Part shown: piece by piece, positions 1 to 12,336 of the stretch | How positions within the stretch are numbered: position 1 is the first letter of the stretch | How the letters are laid out: every line of letters begins with the position of its first letter | Assembly (NCBI GenBank): GCA_032622095.1 | Contig: CP136064.1 | Span: forward strand, 193,657,948 to 193,721,947 | Direction: 5' to 3' | DNA: 64,000 nt | Source: Siphonodentalium dalli | Taxonomy: Eukaryota; Mollusca; Scaphopoda; Gadilida; Siphonodentaliidae | Translations under genes and position numbers: made by a program | Notes under the pieces: generated by a model | Databases searched by the model: none | The model's input: only the letters and a program-made list of their open reading frames with translations | Told to the model about the DNA's origin: nothing

Positions 1-545
1 ACGAAGATCAACAATTCTGGCCTGATTATTATTCTGCATGCTATTTTCACGCACTATATAGGCCTCTGTCTCAATAGAAATATTCGAACAAATAACAAAG
101 AAAGGATACCTGCATGCCAGCCGAAAACAATTCAAATGTAGTATAAGAGAACCGAGAAACTATAGGCCTGTTTCAAACGGCGGATTTTTGTCGACTCGAA
201 TCTAATACCAAACACAAAATTGTATTAAATGCGTCAAAGATGCGACGTATGAAACAATTAGACCCGTGTCAGACGCACAATGCAGACGAATATCCGTCCA
301 TTTCAGATGCATCTGAAATCCGTCTTCGTTTCATACGACGGATTTTTAACGACTCGAATTTAATATATGTTACAGGAAAAGCCGAAAGCTGCTGAAGTAC
401 CGAATGGAAATGATATGAGAATGATATCATAATGAGGGAGTTTCCCATATATGCTGAAATACCAACACAATCATGACGCCATGTTTGTCCCCGCGTACGT
501 TCAGAGCGTCGTTGTCTTTTTCGATGCGTTTTGGGGCGTTTCTGA
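1..545. repeat. Degenerate repeat, possible DNA-element remnant
   Basis: No gene is recognisable. Two direct copies of a motif of the form 'cggatttttnncgactcgaat' lie near 180-210 and 338-362, and 'gacgtatgaaac' near 243 is inverted as 'gtttcatacgacgg' near 328. This mix of direct and inverted copies resembles the end of a decayed DNA element. No TSD was found. The short ORFs here look like noise. Confidence 0.3.
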
Positions 546-657
546 CACAGGTCCCGGAACAAAAATTTACACCACTCCCAATAATACTTAATCCTATAAT
601 ATAGATTGGATTAAGTATTATTGTGGTGGGGTCAATTTTTTTTTCTGGGAACCTGTG
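546..657. repeat. Foldback (inverted-repeat) element
   Basis: Two arms of about 45 bp face each other. 'ccaataatacttaatcc' at 578-594 is inverted at 608-626, and 'aggtcccggaacaaaaat' pairs imperfectly with the reverse of the stretch near 635-655. The loop is about 13 bp. This looks like a small MITE or foldback. The TSD is not clear. Confidence 0.55.
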
Positions 658-1352
658 GTTTCCGATGAGTCTTAAAGATACGGGCGGCGTTGGCGCTGGG
701 TATGCTGTTAAAATATTCACATCCGTCAAAAGCCACCATAAACAGAAAGAATAGTAAAATATAGACAGACCTTGTTCTTATACCAATCAGAAATATGACA
801 CAAACAGTATGTTATTGTCAATTTCCCCCCTTTGTTATGTAAACAAAGGCAAAAAAAACGTTACGGTTCCTGTCTTTTGTTTAGATCCGGATATGGTAAA
901 CATAAAGAGCGTTATTTGTTACTGTTTTCCCGATATGGAAATAATAAAGAGCGTTTATATAATTTGTGTAGTGATTAACCAATATAATTGCGCTGTGTTA
1001 TGTAAACAGAAGCACAACTTCTGTAACACGAACAGGCTCTTGTTTACGTAAAACATCGTACGTCTTGACGACAATATACTATTTACACGCTTATTATGTT
1101 TGGCATATGAACAAAAACTATACATATTTTAAGATTCCTTCTGTTGATGGCGATTTGAACAAATATGAATATTTCTGCAACGAACGCCGCCCGTGCCTTT
1201 AAATTGCCTCTACGGGATAAATGTGTTCTGTTTAAAATAATTTGATGATAAAACGATAATCCTATTTGTTGCACAATATCAACGTATATGTTAGAATGCT
1301 TTAAACCAACAAATAGGTTAGACTAAAAATAAAATAAGATTGTTCTGATATT
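658..1352. other. Unannotated AT-rich stretch
   Basis: No convincing coding sequence. Two copies of 'ataaagagcgtt' lie at 903-962 and recur at about 3672. The reverse form 'aacgctctttat' recurs near 59320-59420. The copies are too short to classify. Confidence 0.3.
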
Positions 1353-3705
1353 TAAATTTTCAACAAGTGCAATTTGTGAAATATACGTTTCTACCTCTAA
1401 TAAAATGGGACTATATTGACAGTGGGCACGTCCCTTGTGCCATAATGGTATCATGCACGTTGTACTGCCACATGCATTCATATAAATATACATATAAGTT
1501 GTTTGGTGGACTCAAAATTCGGTTACTTAAATTCACCATCAGCTTAATTAAAAACACCCGGCTCGGGGATACTAGATGAATTCGTTAAGTTGGACGAAAA
1601 CGCCAAAAACAAGGACAGACCTCTAAACCAGAGATAAATGCTGAAAATACAAAATTGTCACACTGAAATAGCTTAATAAACCGAAAATTTGGGTGAAAAC
1701 TTACTTAATTATTGGGTCAAATAAATGTTCCCACATATCTTCTGAGCTGATAATAAACGCTCTGCATTGGCCATCTATATTCAAATAATTGATTAGCCCC
1801 ATTTTAAGTCATCTGAGACAAAAGGCATATGGCCTGGAATTCCTTAAATGGACGGGTCTCGTTTTAAAATTCGAAATTATTTTTGTTCTATATCCATATA
1901 ACGATCATACAAACTTAATATACCATATTCAAGTTATATTTTGCTGCATTAAGAGCACCGGAGACTTATTGCTTAACATTTTTGTCATGCTCTGAAAAGT
2001 ATGATGGTATTCTGTATATGTTTTCTCCGTTACCACAGACACAATTATATCTGATAGTGAGGATTGGCTATGATCCGGATTTTAGTATTGTGTATTTCAT
2101 AGCTATATCATTATATAGCTATCTGTTTTTTCCCCCTAAATGTGCAAATACTATTAATTTTTGCGTATATATGAATGTTGTATATATGCTCTCCAGTAAT
2201 GGAGGTTAACAATAAATATATAACTTGACCATCTATACTATTAAAACTAAATTAAGTTTGTTTGTCTGTTGGGCTATATAACCAAACGGCTGGACCCTCG
2301 GAGCTGAACATTTACAAATGTACAAATCGGTCAATTGATCCGGGTAGTGTCATGGTGTAGGTACCGTTGAAATCAGGTGTCTTAAAATTGCAGGGAATTA
2401 CACAATTTATATGATCGTAAGCCACTCTGGTTCGTTTAATCTCGACATACAAAGGGCGTTTCCAGTTCCAAGTCAACAGGTTCTCTTCTCAAAATTTACT
2501 TTCAGTTTATATATAGAGAGAGCCCACTTCGATCTGGTTCGTTTGACTTCGGCCTGCAAAGAGTGTTTCGAGTTCAGAGAAAACTGGATCTCTTCTCAGA
2601 ATGTACTTTCGATTTCTATATATAGCTGATATTAATTTTTATTTACCAACACTAATAACAGGAAAAAATATATATTATCAGCTTAGATGTTATGAACGAC
2701 AATTGGTACACAGAAATTATATTTGTTCATATATACATATAACGATCATACAAACTTAATATACCATATTCAAGTTATATTTTGCTGCATTAAGAGCACC
2801 GGAGACTTACTGTTTAACATTTTTGTCATGCTCTGAAAAGTATGATGGTATTCTGTATATGTTTTCTCCGTTACCACAGACACAATTATATCTGAAAGTG
2901 AGGATTGGCTATGATCCGGCTTTTAGTATTGTGTATTTCAGTGGTAGATATATGGCACTAGACTAATCAATAATTTTGACAATGGGCACACACCATGTTC
3001 TTCAAATTTCTTTGATATTGGTGACTGTGAATGGTGATTTATGGAAGTCAATTTCCACGTTAGTATGCCATTATTATTATTTCAATTTCCTAACAAACCA
3101 TGACATATAGATGGCATGGCGTTCAGATAATTGTGCAATGTACATTCTATTGGGTATGAAGTGTCTTGGTAGATTTTATCGGTCATAATTTAAACTACTG
3201 ACACAAAATACGGAAAATCTAAAACACAACAGGTACGGTAATGGAGAAAACGCGTATAGTTTTAATATATAGTTGAAACAATTGTTATCTACTACACAAG
3301 ATTGATGCTTTTATCATCGAATTGTGGACGACATGTTTCAAAGTATTTGGGCAGATTTGGGAGTCATATAGCTGCATCCGTGATCAAAATATATGTCGTA
3401 AGCCACTCTGGTTCGTTTAATCTCGACATACAAAGGGTGTTTCCAGTTCCAAGTAAACAGGTTCTCTTCTCAGAATGTACTTTCAGTTTATATATAGAGA
3501 GAGCCCACTTCGATCTGGTTCGTCTGACCCCGGTCTGCAAAGAGTGTTTCGAGTTCAGAGAAAACTGGATCTCTTCTCATAATGTACTTTCGGTTTCTAT
3601 ATATAGCTGATATTAATTTTTATTTACCAACACTAATAACAGGAAAAAATATATATTATCATATATGAGCAATAAAGAGCGTTCCTTATCAGCTTAAATG
3701 TTATG

Positions 3706-4881
3706 TACCGTAAACCGGGGTAACTTTGAACACGGGGGTAACTTTGAACGTTTTTTTTTTTTTCAAATCAAGTTTCAATATGGTCCGGTGAATGAAAAAT
3801 ATTTAAAGTAAATAGTATGTCCATTTGTTATGTTTTTATCTTTTTGTTCTGCATTGAAATGTTTCATTTCTCATATTTTTATTTATCATTGTATATTATA
3901 TGGCCAAAATATTTTCTTTTGCGGTAAAATTTGATTTTTGATAACTTTTTGAAAATGTTTATATCCTGGAAACTTTTATGTGGGCAGTTGATAATTAATT
4001 GCTTCTGTCACTCACCATTCACACAATGAATTTAACCCTCATTTTAAATATTGTGACTGCATAGTGGTGTTTTCCTGTTTACATCATCTCATTGTGGTCA
4101 CAAATCTTATAGTGAATAAAAAAATGCTGTGGACAGATTTAACCTGGTGTATGTGTGCTGATGCAATAAGTCTGAAATCTGGCTCACCTAAATTCGTAAT
4201 TATAAACCTGGCTATTCGTAATAATTTAGGTTTCCTGACAAATAATTAAAACGTGTTTATCTGTGGTCAGATTTAATGATCTTGAATTATGTTTCGCAAT
4301 GTTCTAAGATGAATATGTGCATTTCACTGAGAATACCAACAACGTTTTTTTTCTTCTAAATTCCGTTTTTCATACTGGTCAGGCATTGACACAGTGATTG
4401 TGCCATTATTGGAATCTTGCTATTTTAGCTCAAAAATGTATTCTCATTGTGGGGACGCCGTACATACTATAAGAACCATAAGCTCTTAAACAGCATGATA
4501 CATCAGTTGAAACATCTCAATTACGTGTCACAAGTGCATGTACAACGAGGACAGCTTCCAAAACATAGCTTATAACCCCTCAGTGGAAGGTTTTTGCAAT
4601 GAGGGACCGTATATTATGTGTTTAAAGAAAAAAAAAATTCATCGTGATTGTTGTGTGCATGAAACAATGTGCGAATTTTACCTATGGTGTAGGTAATTGG
4701 TTACATAGCGTGCAAACAATACATGTACATCAAATACCATAGTTATATGTTTATGATTTGGTGCGAGATATTTAAGCAATGTCATCACATTGAGAAATGA
4801 GGAATACTCTTTATAACAGGTTGAAAATGATACTTTCATATGACACATTCGTGAAAGAGAGAGAGTGTTCAAAGTTACCCC
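3706..4881. mobile_element. Putative TIR element with repeated ends (copy A)
   Basis: The left end carries 'ggggtaactttgaac' twice in tandem (about 3717-3750), and the right end carries its reverse complement 'gttcaaagttacccc' at about 4867-4881. Between them lie about 1.1 kb of AT-rich non-coding sequence. The arrangement matches elements whose TIRs contain short spaced repeats. The flanks 'aaatgttatg' and 'aaatatatg' are at best an imperfect TSD, so the exact edges are uncertain. The copy at about 16509-17678 is part of duplicated block B. Confidence 0.45.
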
Positions 4882-4883
4882 AA

Positions 4884-4990
4884 ATATATGACAATATATG
4901 TCGATCACAAGACGACAGAAAAGAGGTCCGGTGTGTATTCTGTGACATAAGTAAAGCGTTCGATAAAGTCTGGCACCGCAAGGTTAGTAT
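4884..4990 (+). pseudogene. Non-LTR reverse transcriptase fragment (copy A)
   Basis: A reading frame here gives RKEVRCVFCDISKAFDKVWH. This is the conserved RT motif A region (F-x-D-x-S-K-A-F-D-x-V-W-H) of non-LTR retrotransposons of the Jockey/CR1 type. Only about 35 residues remain. The frame runs directly into the repeat tract that begins near 4995, so the catalytic (Y/F)xDD region is missing. The C-terminal part of a similar ORF resumes at about 6080. The copy at about 17690-17795 differs by one residue (DTSKAF). Confidence 0.7.
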
Positions 4991-4994
4991 TAGG

Positions 4995-6078
4995 CCCACG
5001 TCTGTTTTTAATTTATATCTATATCTATATTTGCGAATGTCTGTCTGTCTGTCTGTGTTCTATAGCAATTCACAGGGGACCACCTAGATAGCACATAGGG
5101 GTCTAATAGAGGTAACCTTTTACGAGAAAGATAATGGCGAGTGTTAGAATTTTCTAAAGTGACGCCGTTGTTGTCAGGGGCAGAAAAGGGGGAGGTGCAG
5201 AAACAAAATGTGTCGCCGATTGCCACCAAACTTATATATAATAATCCCCATAATATGAGGAATCTGATGCTGTGGTTTAAATATGTCAAAAGGCGCGCCG
5301 TTCGCATCAGGGATGCCCGGAAGGGGAGAGGGGCATCAACATTTATCAAAAATAATTTTAGCGCCGAATTCCACCAAATTGATGCACATTCTTCTGAGAT
5401 CTTCTCCATGATACAAGGAATCTTATTGTGTGATTTAAAGACGCCAAATTGGTGTCGTTTGGATGAGAGATTTGGGGGGGGCGGTGGGTGGGTACTAAAT
5501 CTGATCAGAATTGGTTTAGTCGCCGATTGCCACCAAACTTATACAAATTCATCCCCATGGTATGTGTCTAATGGCGTGGCTTAAAGCTGTCAAAAGTGGC
5601 CTCATTCGAGGCAGGGGTGCACTGAAAGGTAGAGGGGCACCAAAATTGATACACAATATTTTTAGCGCCAATTTCCACCAAATTGATACACATGCATTCT
5701 TATCCATGATATGAGGAATCTAATCGTGTGATTTTAAAGACGTCATATTGGTGCTGCTTTGGTGAGAGATGGGGGTTGGGTGGGGTGGGCACTAAATTTG
5801 ATATAAAAAAATGTTAGTCACGGATTAGCTTACAAACTTACAAATAATAATCTCCATGATATCAGGAGTCTAATTGTGTGGTTTAAAGATGTCAAAATTG
5901 GGGCCATTCGAGTCAGGGGTGCCTAGAGGGTGAGAGGGACACACACATTGTTAAACAATATGTTTAGCGCCGATTTCCACCTGATTGATACATATTCTTC
6001 TCCGTGATACGAATAATCTAATCGTGTGGTTTACATGCGCCAAATTGGTGCTTTTTGGGTGAGAGATATGCAAATGGT
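4995..6078. repeat. Repeat tract with ~300 bp units (copy A)
   Basis: Diverged units recur about every 300 bp. The anchors are 'cgccgattgccaccaaactt' at about 5214 and 5521 and a degraded form at about 5818. Each unit also carries 'gtgtggtttaaagatgtc' and 'ttagcgccgatttccacc'. The tract opens with a short (GTCT)n run. The same tract is at about 17790-18880 and, in longer form, at about 21130-22880. In A and B it separates the two LINE fragments. Confidence 0.75.
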
Positions 6079-6670
6079 GGCCCTAAGATGGCTCGAGCTA
6101 TTTATTGTATCAACAAAGTTAAAAAGTTCTTTCCGGGTGACGCACTGCGAACTCTATATTACGCACTTATCAACAGTCATATGGTATACGGCATTCAGGT
6201 ATGGGGTCATGTGGCGACCACTAACAAGATATTTTTATTGCAAAAAAGGGCGATTAGAACAATAACCAATGCTAGATACAACAGTCACACAGAACCAATT
6301 TTCAAAAAAATGAACATTCTAAAATTCTGTGACATTTATACATACCAAACGTCAGTATTCATGCATGACTGGGCTTATAATAGACTGCCAGGGACCTTCA
6401 AAGACTCATTCGGTGTTAAACTTGGAACCAGCAGTAGACAGGCAGCCGCAGGAAACATTAGACCAAAAGCAAAACCAAGAACAAAATTTTCAGAAAATCT
6501 CCCAGAACATTCATATTCGAATATATGGAACTCAGTTCATAAAAAACAAAAAACTAATAGGAATCGAGATAACTATAAAAAAACTGATGAGTGTAGAATT
6601 GATCAACCAGTATTCCAACAAAATTGAATGCAAAAACAAATTTTGCCCTGATTGCACACACAAATGATAA
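6055..6670 (+). pseudogene. LINE ORF2 C-terminal fragment (copy A)
   Basis: The translation includes MVYGIQVWGHV, LLQKRAIRTITNARY, HTEPIFKKMNILKF and a tryptophan-rich tail. This is the post-RT region typical of CR1/Jockey-type ORF2 proteins. The catalytic part of the RT is absent upstream. Relative to copy B, copy A has one extra A in a poly-A run near 6577-6583. That shifts the frame and ends the ORF early (190 residues against 203 in B). The ATG used is not a natural start. The fragment cannot be active. Confidence 0.75.
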
Positions 6671-7235
6671 AAATGATAAAAATGTTCTGAATATATTTAG
6701 TCTATTGGCTACTTACCCTAAATGCTAAAATTGTCTCACATTAAATTACCAGAGTACTACGACTTGTATCCTGCAAAATCTCGTCCAACGCATGGCTATA
6801 TATACTAAGGAAATTTAACTGTAACAGTTATAAACACAGTGTGTGAGCAAATCTTTATAAATTCCCTTAGTAAATACAGCCAAACAAACTCCAAATATTT
6901 TAGAACGTTTGACCGTTGCATATTCATTCATATCCATTTATATCCAAACAACTAAAAATATCTGTTTATTCACTGGTATCAATATCTATAATTAAATTCA
7001 ATATAAATATTAATATAATCAGGAAACTATAGTGAAATACTTCAAGTCTTTATATAGCCATTACTGCTTGTATTCTGTCAGTCAGGGGTGCCGGGTAGAC
7101 GGCCATCATTGGCCACGGCACTCCACACAATACATATACAAATTGACATGTATTATATAATGTATTAATGTATAATGTATTGTATTGTGGAATAAAATAT
7201 TATCCTATCCTATTATCCTATCATATCCTATAAGT
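6671..7235 (+). mobile_element. LINE 3' UTR and repeat tail (copy A)
   Basis: Non-coding sequence follows the ORF2 fragment and ends in an imperfect repeat of 'tatcctat' at about 7197-7232, after 'ggaataaaatatta'. Short repeats at the 3' end are usual for CR1/Jockey-type LINEs. Copy B has the same tail at about 19990-20037. Confidence 0.6.
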
Positions 7236-7358
7236 TTGTTGCAGCCTGAATTCGGGCTGATTTTGAACCGAAACTGGAAATTGTTAACGTTGCAAAAGGT
7301 TTGTTAAATACACTCTAGAACGTTACAAAATATTTGTTCAAGACTTCCAAATGTAAAC

Positions 7359-7810
7359 CCTTTCTATACCAAATGGATTTCCCCTCTCAGAGTCTCAGAT
7401 ATAAAAGTATATATACATTGGAATGATCTAGAATTCATATGGATGGGTGCCGTGTAATAAAAACAGACAAAAAGATTATGTGCAGTAATGCCCTAAATAA
7501 TCGACTCCTTAATCACAGCAGAATTATGGGTGACTTTTCATGATTTAGTCGGAAATATGGCTTGTTGCCATTCATCGGAAAGCTCTCCCCGAAAGCTTTC
7601 CGATGAATGGCAGCAAGCCATAGTTCCAACTAAATCCTGAAAAGTTACCCATATTTCTGATGCGGTTAAGGAGTCGGTTATTTAGGGCCTTACTGTAGAT
7701 ACAAGTGCAGAAGGATTTACTTTCATTCGTGGGAATGTTTGTTAGATGATAAGTTCAACAAACGACCTATGTTGAACTTATTGTTGAATTTATTATCCTG
7801 AACGAACTCG
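7359..7810. mobile_element. Degenerate S-family MITE carrying an insertion
   Basis: The left end 'ccctttctatacc' and right end 'gagtatttagtacag' match the TTAA-flanked MITEs at 44859-45103 and 51659-51914 ('S family'). The TTAA sites are eroded ('gtaa' at the left). A palindromic mariner-like MITE (7483-7695) has been inserted within it. Confidence 0.5.
7483..7695. mobile_element. Palindromic Tc1/mariner-like MITE (M family)
   Basis: The ends 'cagtaatgccctaaataa' and 'ggccttactg' form an almost full-length palindrome of ~213 bp, with arms of about 100 bp that meet at the 'gaaagctctccccgaaagctttc' hairpin region. Family members at 46194, 36855 and 63858 are preceded by TA, and the intact copies are also followed by TA, as in Tc1/mariner. 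Here the left flank reads TG. Copy B keeps only the first ~75 bp, cut at 20357. Confidence 0.75.
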
Positions 7811-7915
7811 TCAATGAGTATTTAGTACAGAAATTGTTCCTTTGTATATATGGGGCCTCACACTGACCCAAGCAGACAACAGTCATCAATGCATCGTTTT
7901 CCCTGCAGCTGTTAT

Positions 7916-8079
<164 letters not shown>

Positions 8080-8504
8080 GGCTCCATATAGGTGTGTAGT
8101 CAATTAGTATGTATTAAAGAAAGGATTGAACATTTCCAAATGTGTTTTTGCAATAACAGTTGACACGTGAATTTAACCCTTTCACGACGGGGGCTGCGCT
8201 GGTACAGCATTAAAGATAATGTGCCAGTGCATTTTCTTACGTATGCGAGTCTCCCATAGGAAGACGTGGATATATCTGAGAATGAACTGTCTTACAAGGG
8301 CAAGGTAAATATTGTTGGGCCATGTATTATTACGCCACCTGTGGTGTATCTAGCTGCTGAGATTTTGATATTGCGTGGTGGACAGAATTCTTGTGGGGCT
8401 TTTATTTATAGAGTTGGAAATTCCGTTTATTTAAAAGTCGGAACTACGCGACCAGTAGGTCAAGTCCAGTAAAACGGTTCGTTATAGGTGCTGGTTGTTA
8501 TTGT

Positions 8505-8590
8505 TATTTTAACGGAATTCTGAGTTGGTCATTCGCGAAACCAATATATTTTATATTCTATAATTAAAACCGTGGGTATAATATATGATC
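8505..8590 (+). repeat. Dispersed repeat Q, copy 1
   Basis: 'aacggaattctgag' followed by 'aaccaatatattttatatt' recurs at 9770-9850, and the first part also at about 13630. These are diverged direct copies of an unclassified repeat. Confidence 0.5.
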
Positions 8591-8663
8591 CTCTTTATGG
8601 ATATTGTAGGAAGGTAAATTTAGCTAAAGCGGTGGGATATCTTGCAAGACAACACATTTCGGT

Positions 8664-9372
8664 TTGCGCTATAACTGCTCAATGTTTTAAAGTGTTACAC
8701 AACGTCTGATAAAAAGAGTTCTATCTGGAATATTCACACTATTTTTTCAGAGAACATGCATAGGGTAAACATAGTCCTATCGGACTATCGTAAAGTAGTT
8801 CCGTTTAATTCGGGATTAATTAACCCTCAGACTGCCGAAACTGCCGACAATAAATTCGCTTGTTCGTGTCCCCCGAAAATAAAACTTGCCTGTTTAGAGG
8901 TCCCATTTTCGTGGCTAATGGTGATAGAATCACAATTTTTCAGTCAAGTTCATGGATAAATTACATTACACTTAATCGGCTTATGTCCGCGGCCATAAAC
9001 CTGCGTTTTGATAACAATTTATTTGAGACAAACTGTTGCGCGGGTATCAGTCGGCGCTTATCGGTTGAAGTTATTATGATCGTGCAGCCTGCACGTGCAA
9101 CAAGTGTTCAAATACAACAGAATAAAAATACTATGTCAAATAAATAACGTGATCAATGGACAGACAAGTTTCATTTCCGTGGGACACGAAAAAGCGAATT
9201 TAATGTCGTCAGTTTCGGCAGTCTGAGGGTTTTAATTAATCTCCTTTACGATATCCCGATAGGACTATGTTTACTCTATGTTCTCTGAAAAAAAATGGTG
9301 TGAATATTCCCGATAGAACTATTTTTATCAGACGTTTTGTAACACATTAAAACATTGAGCAGTTAGCGCAAT
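8664..9372. repeat. Large foldback with ~220 bp arms
   Basis: Arm 1 (8664-8892) and arm 2 (9162-9372) are inverted copies. Paired landmarks are 'ctgctcaatgttttaa' with 'ttaaaacattgagcag', 'acatagtcctatcgg' with 'ccgataggactatgt', and 'ctcagactgccgaaact' with 'agtttcggcagtctgag'. The loop is about 270 bp. The foldback lies inside the enlarged P-family element. No TSD was identified, and its ORFs lie in the arms and are not conserved proteins. Confidence 0.8.
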
Positions 9373-9659
9373 TTTCTGAAATTTCGGACTATTTCGTCTA
9401 TAAAAATACGATGAGCAACTAAAAATGTTTTTCAACATTCTGGAAGGGGTATATGTCCATGGTATATATGTTTAAAATTTCACGCATAAACTATGACAGA
9501 TAACAAAGTTATAATTAGTTTTATAGGCCCACCATAAATCCCCTATAATAAACGCATGCGGCCGTAAGCACATGGCTTTGCTGTGGATACTTTCGTTCCC
9601 AGCATGCATCATTCTCGCTATCTGTAAAATGTCTATGAACAATGGCTGTGCCATGCACT

Positions 9660-9860
9660 CTTAGCTTTGATCCGCATTTAGAAGCATTCTGGTGTGGCGA
9701 ATGAGAAACCTGCAGTAATTTATAAGCCGTATAGTTCATTGTAGTAATTTGAAGAATTACTTATCTTAACGGAATTCTGAGGCGGTCCATTCATGTAACC
9801 AATATATTTTATATTATGATTTATATTTATGGCTAATAATATGATCTTGGTGGCGTTACC
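9660..9860 (+). repeat. Dispersed repeat Q, copy 2
   Basis: It shares 'tccgcatttagaagc' and 'gaatgagaaacctgcag' with the copy at 13540-13660, and 'aacggaattctgag' plus 'aaccaatatattttatatt' with copy 1. No coding potential is visible. Confidence 0.5.
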
Positions 9861-9987
9861 ATTTCTGACTATGGTTTTCTTGTCTTATGTATGCGAGGCG
9901 TCTTATGGGACACTCATATATATAAGAGAATGTATTGGCACAATGTTTTCGCATAATTTTAGGAAGCTCCGGTCACGGAAGGGTTAA

Positions 9988-10659
9988 AATGCGTTTAATT
10001 AAAGGGACACAAGGCCGTTAATTCGAGGTGTATAACCCACGATAGAGCCCCACATAGACTGGAGCAGACGACATTCCATAGTGCATGCTAACATATGTGT
10101 GAGGCTCCCCGTGGGTTTATGCGAAAAAAAACTAAATTTTAAAACTACCTCAACAAGTACATGAAATATAGATTGACTTATTTTCCTTATCAATAAATCT
10201 CCAGAAATGCGAGTTCGCATGTCAAAACCATTGTTATGTAAACATTACTGTTACAGTGGAATTACTTATACAGATTAATTCAATTAATCCAATAACATAC
10301 ACACCAACGTTTAATCAACACTTGCATTGGAAATGGTCAAAGAATTAAAAATATAAAATCACATTAAAACTAAAATATTTGAACTTACCGGTACATGTAT
10401 TACACGGTTAGTTGTGTTTGTGGACAAACCACACGTGACAGTTCTGTTTGCATAACAATGGTTTTGACACATGAAATTTCGTTACTGAAGAACTAACAAT
10501 AGAACAAAGTCTATTTCTCGATTTCTTTTTATTGGTGATGTTTTTTTTTACAGAATTAAGTAGGTATGTTTTACACATACCCACTGTGAGTAAATTGGGT
10601 CCCTTTAAATGTTGTTGTTGTTGTCGAAATGCTGCAAAACCATGAAGCTTTGGTGTCCG
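9988..10659. other. Unannotated stretch
   Basis: No gene or bounded element was found. A weak inverted pair ('gagccccacatagac' near 10046 and 'gtgtgaggctcc' near 10097) resembles small hairpins near 7850 and 34515. The 105-residue minus-strand ORF (10408-10725) has no recognisable features and runs into the minisatellite. Confidence 0.3.
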
Positions 10660-10930
10660 AGCCACGTTGCAGAATATAGTGCGGAGATCACTCCGCCATG
10701 TTACATAATATTTTGTGGAGATCACTGAGGCATGTTACTGAGTATAGTGCGGGGATCACTGAGCCATGTCACAGAATAAAGTGCTGACATCACTGAGTTG
10801 TCTTGCATAATAGAGTGCTCAGTTCAGTGATCCATGTTACATAATATAGTGCGGAAATCATTGCGTCATGTTGCAGAATATAGTGTGGAGATCACTGAGC
10901 CACGTCACATAATATATATATGGCGGAGAT
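10660..10930. repeat. 34 bp minisatellite
   Basis: About seven diverged tandem units with the core 'ggagatcactgagccatg', then 'ttacataatatagtg'. Anchors at 10683, 10717, 10751 and 10785 give a 34 bp spacing. Units differ by several substitutions, so the array is old. Confidence 0.8.
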
Positions 10931-11014
10931 AATTGTTTAGCATAAGAAAATAAAGAAATCTAAAGTATGATCTCACAGTAGGGTGGAGATTGAAAGACAT
11001 AATTATATCAGTAT

Positions 11015-12102
11015 TAGTGATGTTCCGATAATCGGAATCGGAATCGGCCATCGGCCGATAATAGCCCATCGGAAATTAATCGTACCTCGCAGTTGAACAT
11101 CGGCTTTTACCGATTGTCAAAATAAATAAAAACGTTCTAGTATCTAAGCGCAATGTGCACGCTTTAATAAACATACGCAATACAACTGTAGTATTGAATG
11201 TAAAACGCAGTTGTAACAGCCTAAAAAGAAGCCATTGGCATCATCAAAGCAGTCTGATGTGATGATGTATTATAAGAATGGCAATACACATGCCCGACAT
11301 CCCGTGTAATATGAAGTTATTGGTTCAATCGCGTTGACACGAAATAGATTCAAAGAAAGCTTTAATTAAAAAGCTGACCTGATTACAGTGAGGCTTCCTC
11401 TAGAGCACGTGTCATGTGACGTCACATGCTATGTCAATAACTTGAAGCACACACTGAATGAATTAATACAGTTGTTATCAGAACTGTCTTCAATAACGAT
11501 CAACGTTAGTAGGGGCATAATTAGCTTTTTCGTCTGTACAACGTATGCTATGAAATACGCTTTGCTCCACGTTGAACTTGCGAAACAAAAATTGAGCAGG
11601 CGGAACTATAAAAGCTTCCGAGTTGTTAAAAGATAAAAGGTGTGACCAATGGAAACTTGGGAAATCTCAGACAAATATGACAGCAATTATTATCCATCAA
11701 TCAAAATTTAGTTAATAATCATCGCCATTCCATACATTGTTGCAACTTACAAGTATTCAATCAAGACTTTTACTCCGCATGCAAGTGTTCCACACATGGT
11801 CATAACGTTACTCTGAGTCGGCACCTTTGATCTCTTTGTCAAAACAACTACCGGTATACATCAAAGGAAGCACACAACCGACGTCGGCAGAAATACTGTC
11901 ACGACAGTGTGTATATATTTCTTTGATGTATTTAGCTTTGAAACTATGCGGGATATGGAGTGCATTGGGTGTATATAAGTCCATTATAGGAACAAACGCA
12001 CAATATATATAAACATCGGAATCGGAAACGGAAATCGGCCGATTGTGCCTCCAGTTATCGGAAATCGGTCCGATAAGCTTTTTCATTATCGGAACATCAC
12101 TA
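11015..12102. mobile_element. Non-autonomous hAT-type transposon
   Basis: A perfect 8 bp TSD, ATCAGTAT, flanks the element (11007-11014 and 12103-12110). The ends are inverted: 'tagtgatgttccgataatc' and its complement 'gattatcggaacatcacta' in slightly diverged form. Subterminal regions repeat 'atcggaatcgg' and 'ccgataa'. TSD length and TAG..CTA-type ends fit the hAT superfamily. The 1,088 bp interior has only short ORFs with no transposase similarity that I recognise, so it must be moved in trans if at all. Confidence 0.88.
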
Positions 12103-12336
12103 ATCAGTATAATGTGGTTAATTTAATATTACATATATTATATGTACATGTACAACACAAATTCACAAATAGCACTGGTACATTAAATTTTACTCAACTT
12201 TGACTATAGGATTGTTGAATTTCAAACAGGGTCGCACTATAAATGTCCACATTTCTAAATTGTGTCCAAAGTTTGTGCATGTATAATTCCCTGTTTCACA
12301 GTGATCCTACACATCGAAAATGCTTTGCTGGTTGTT

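Larger units (their letters stand above)
1353..7559 (+). repeat. Duplicated mosaic block, copy A
   Basis: This 6.2 kb block recurs nearly base for base at 14149-20357, at a constant offset of about 12,796 bp. Differences are scattered substitutions and short indels, for example about 30 bp near 1379-1410 that is absent from copy B. The block is a mosaic. It has internal duplications (1878-2098 with 2722-2940; 2421-2680 with 3401-3660), a pair of ends with 'ggggtaactttgaac' repeats, an RT fragment, a ~300 bp-unit repeat tract and a LINE 3' end. The short ORFs inside it repeat with the block and show no conserved protein outside the LINE pieces. Confidence 0.9.
8177..9983. mobile_element. TTAA-flanked P-family (piggyBac-like) element, enlarged
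   Basis: The element is bounded by TTAA at 8173-8176 and 9984-9987. Its termini, 'ccctttcacgacgg' on the left and 'ggtcacggaaggg' on the right, match the P-family hairpin MITEs. TTAA duplication with CCCT-type ends is characteristic of piggyBac transposons. The left part keeps 'gtgccagtgcattttctta' and the right part 'agagaatgtattggcaca', the two sides of the usual hairpin. About 1.6 kb, including a long foldback, lies between them where other copies have a few bases. No transposase is visible. Confidence 0.6.
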
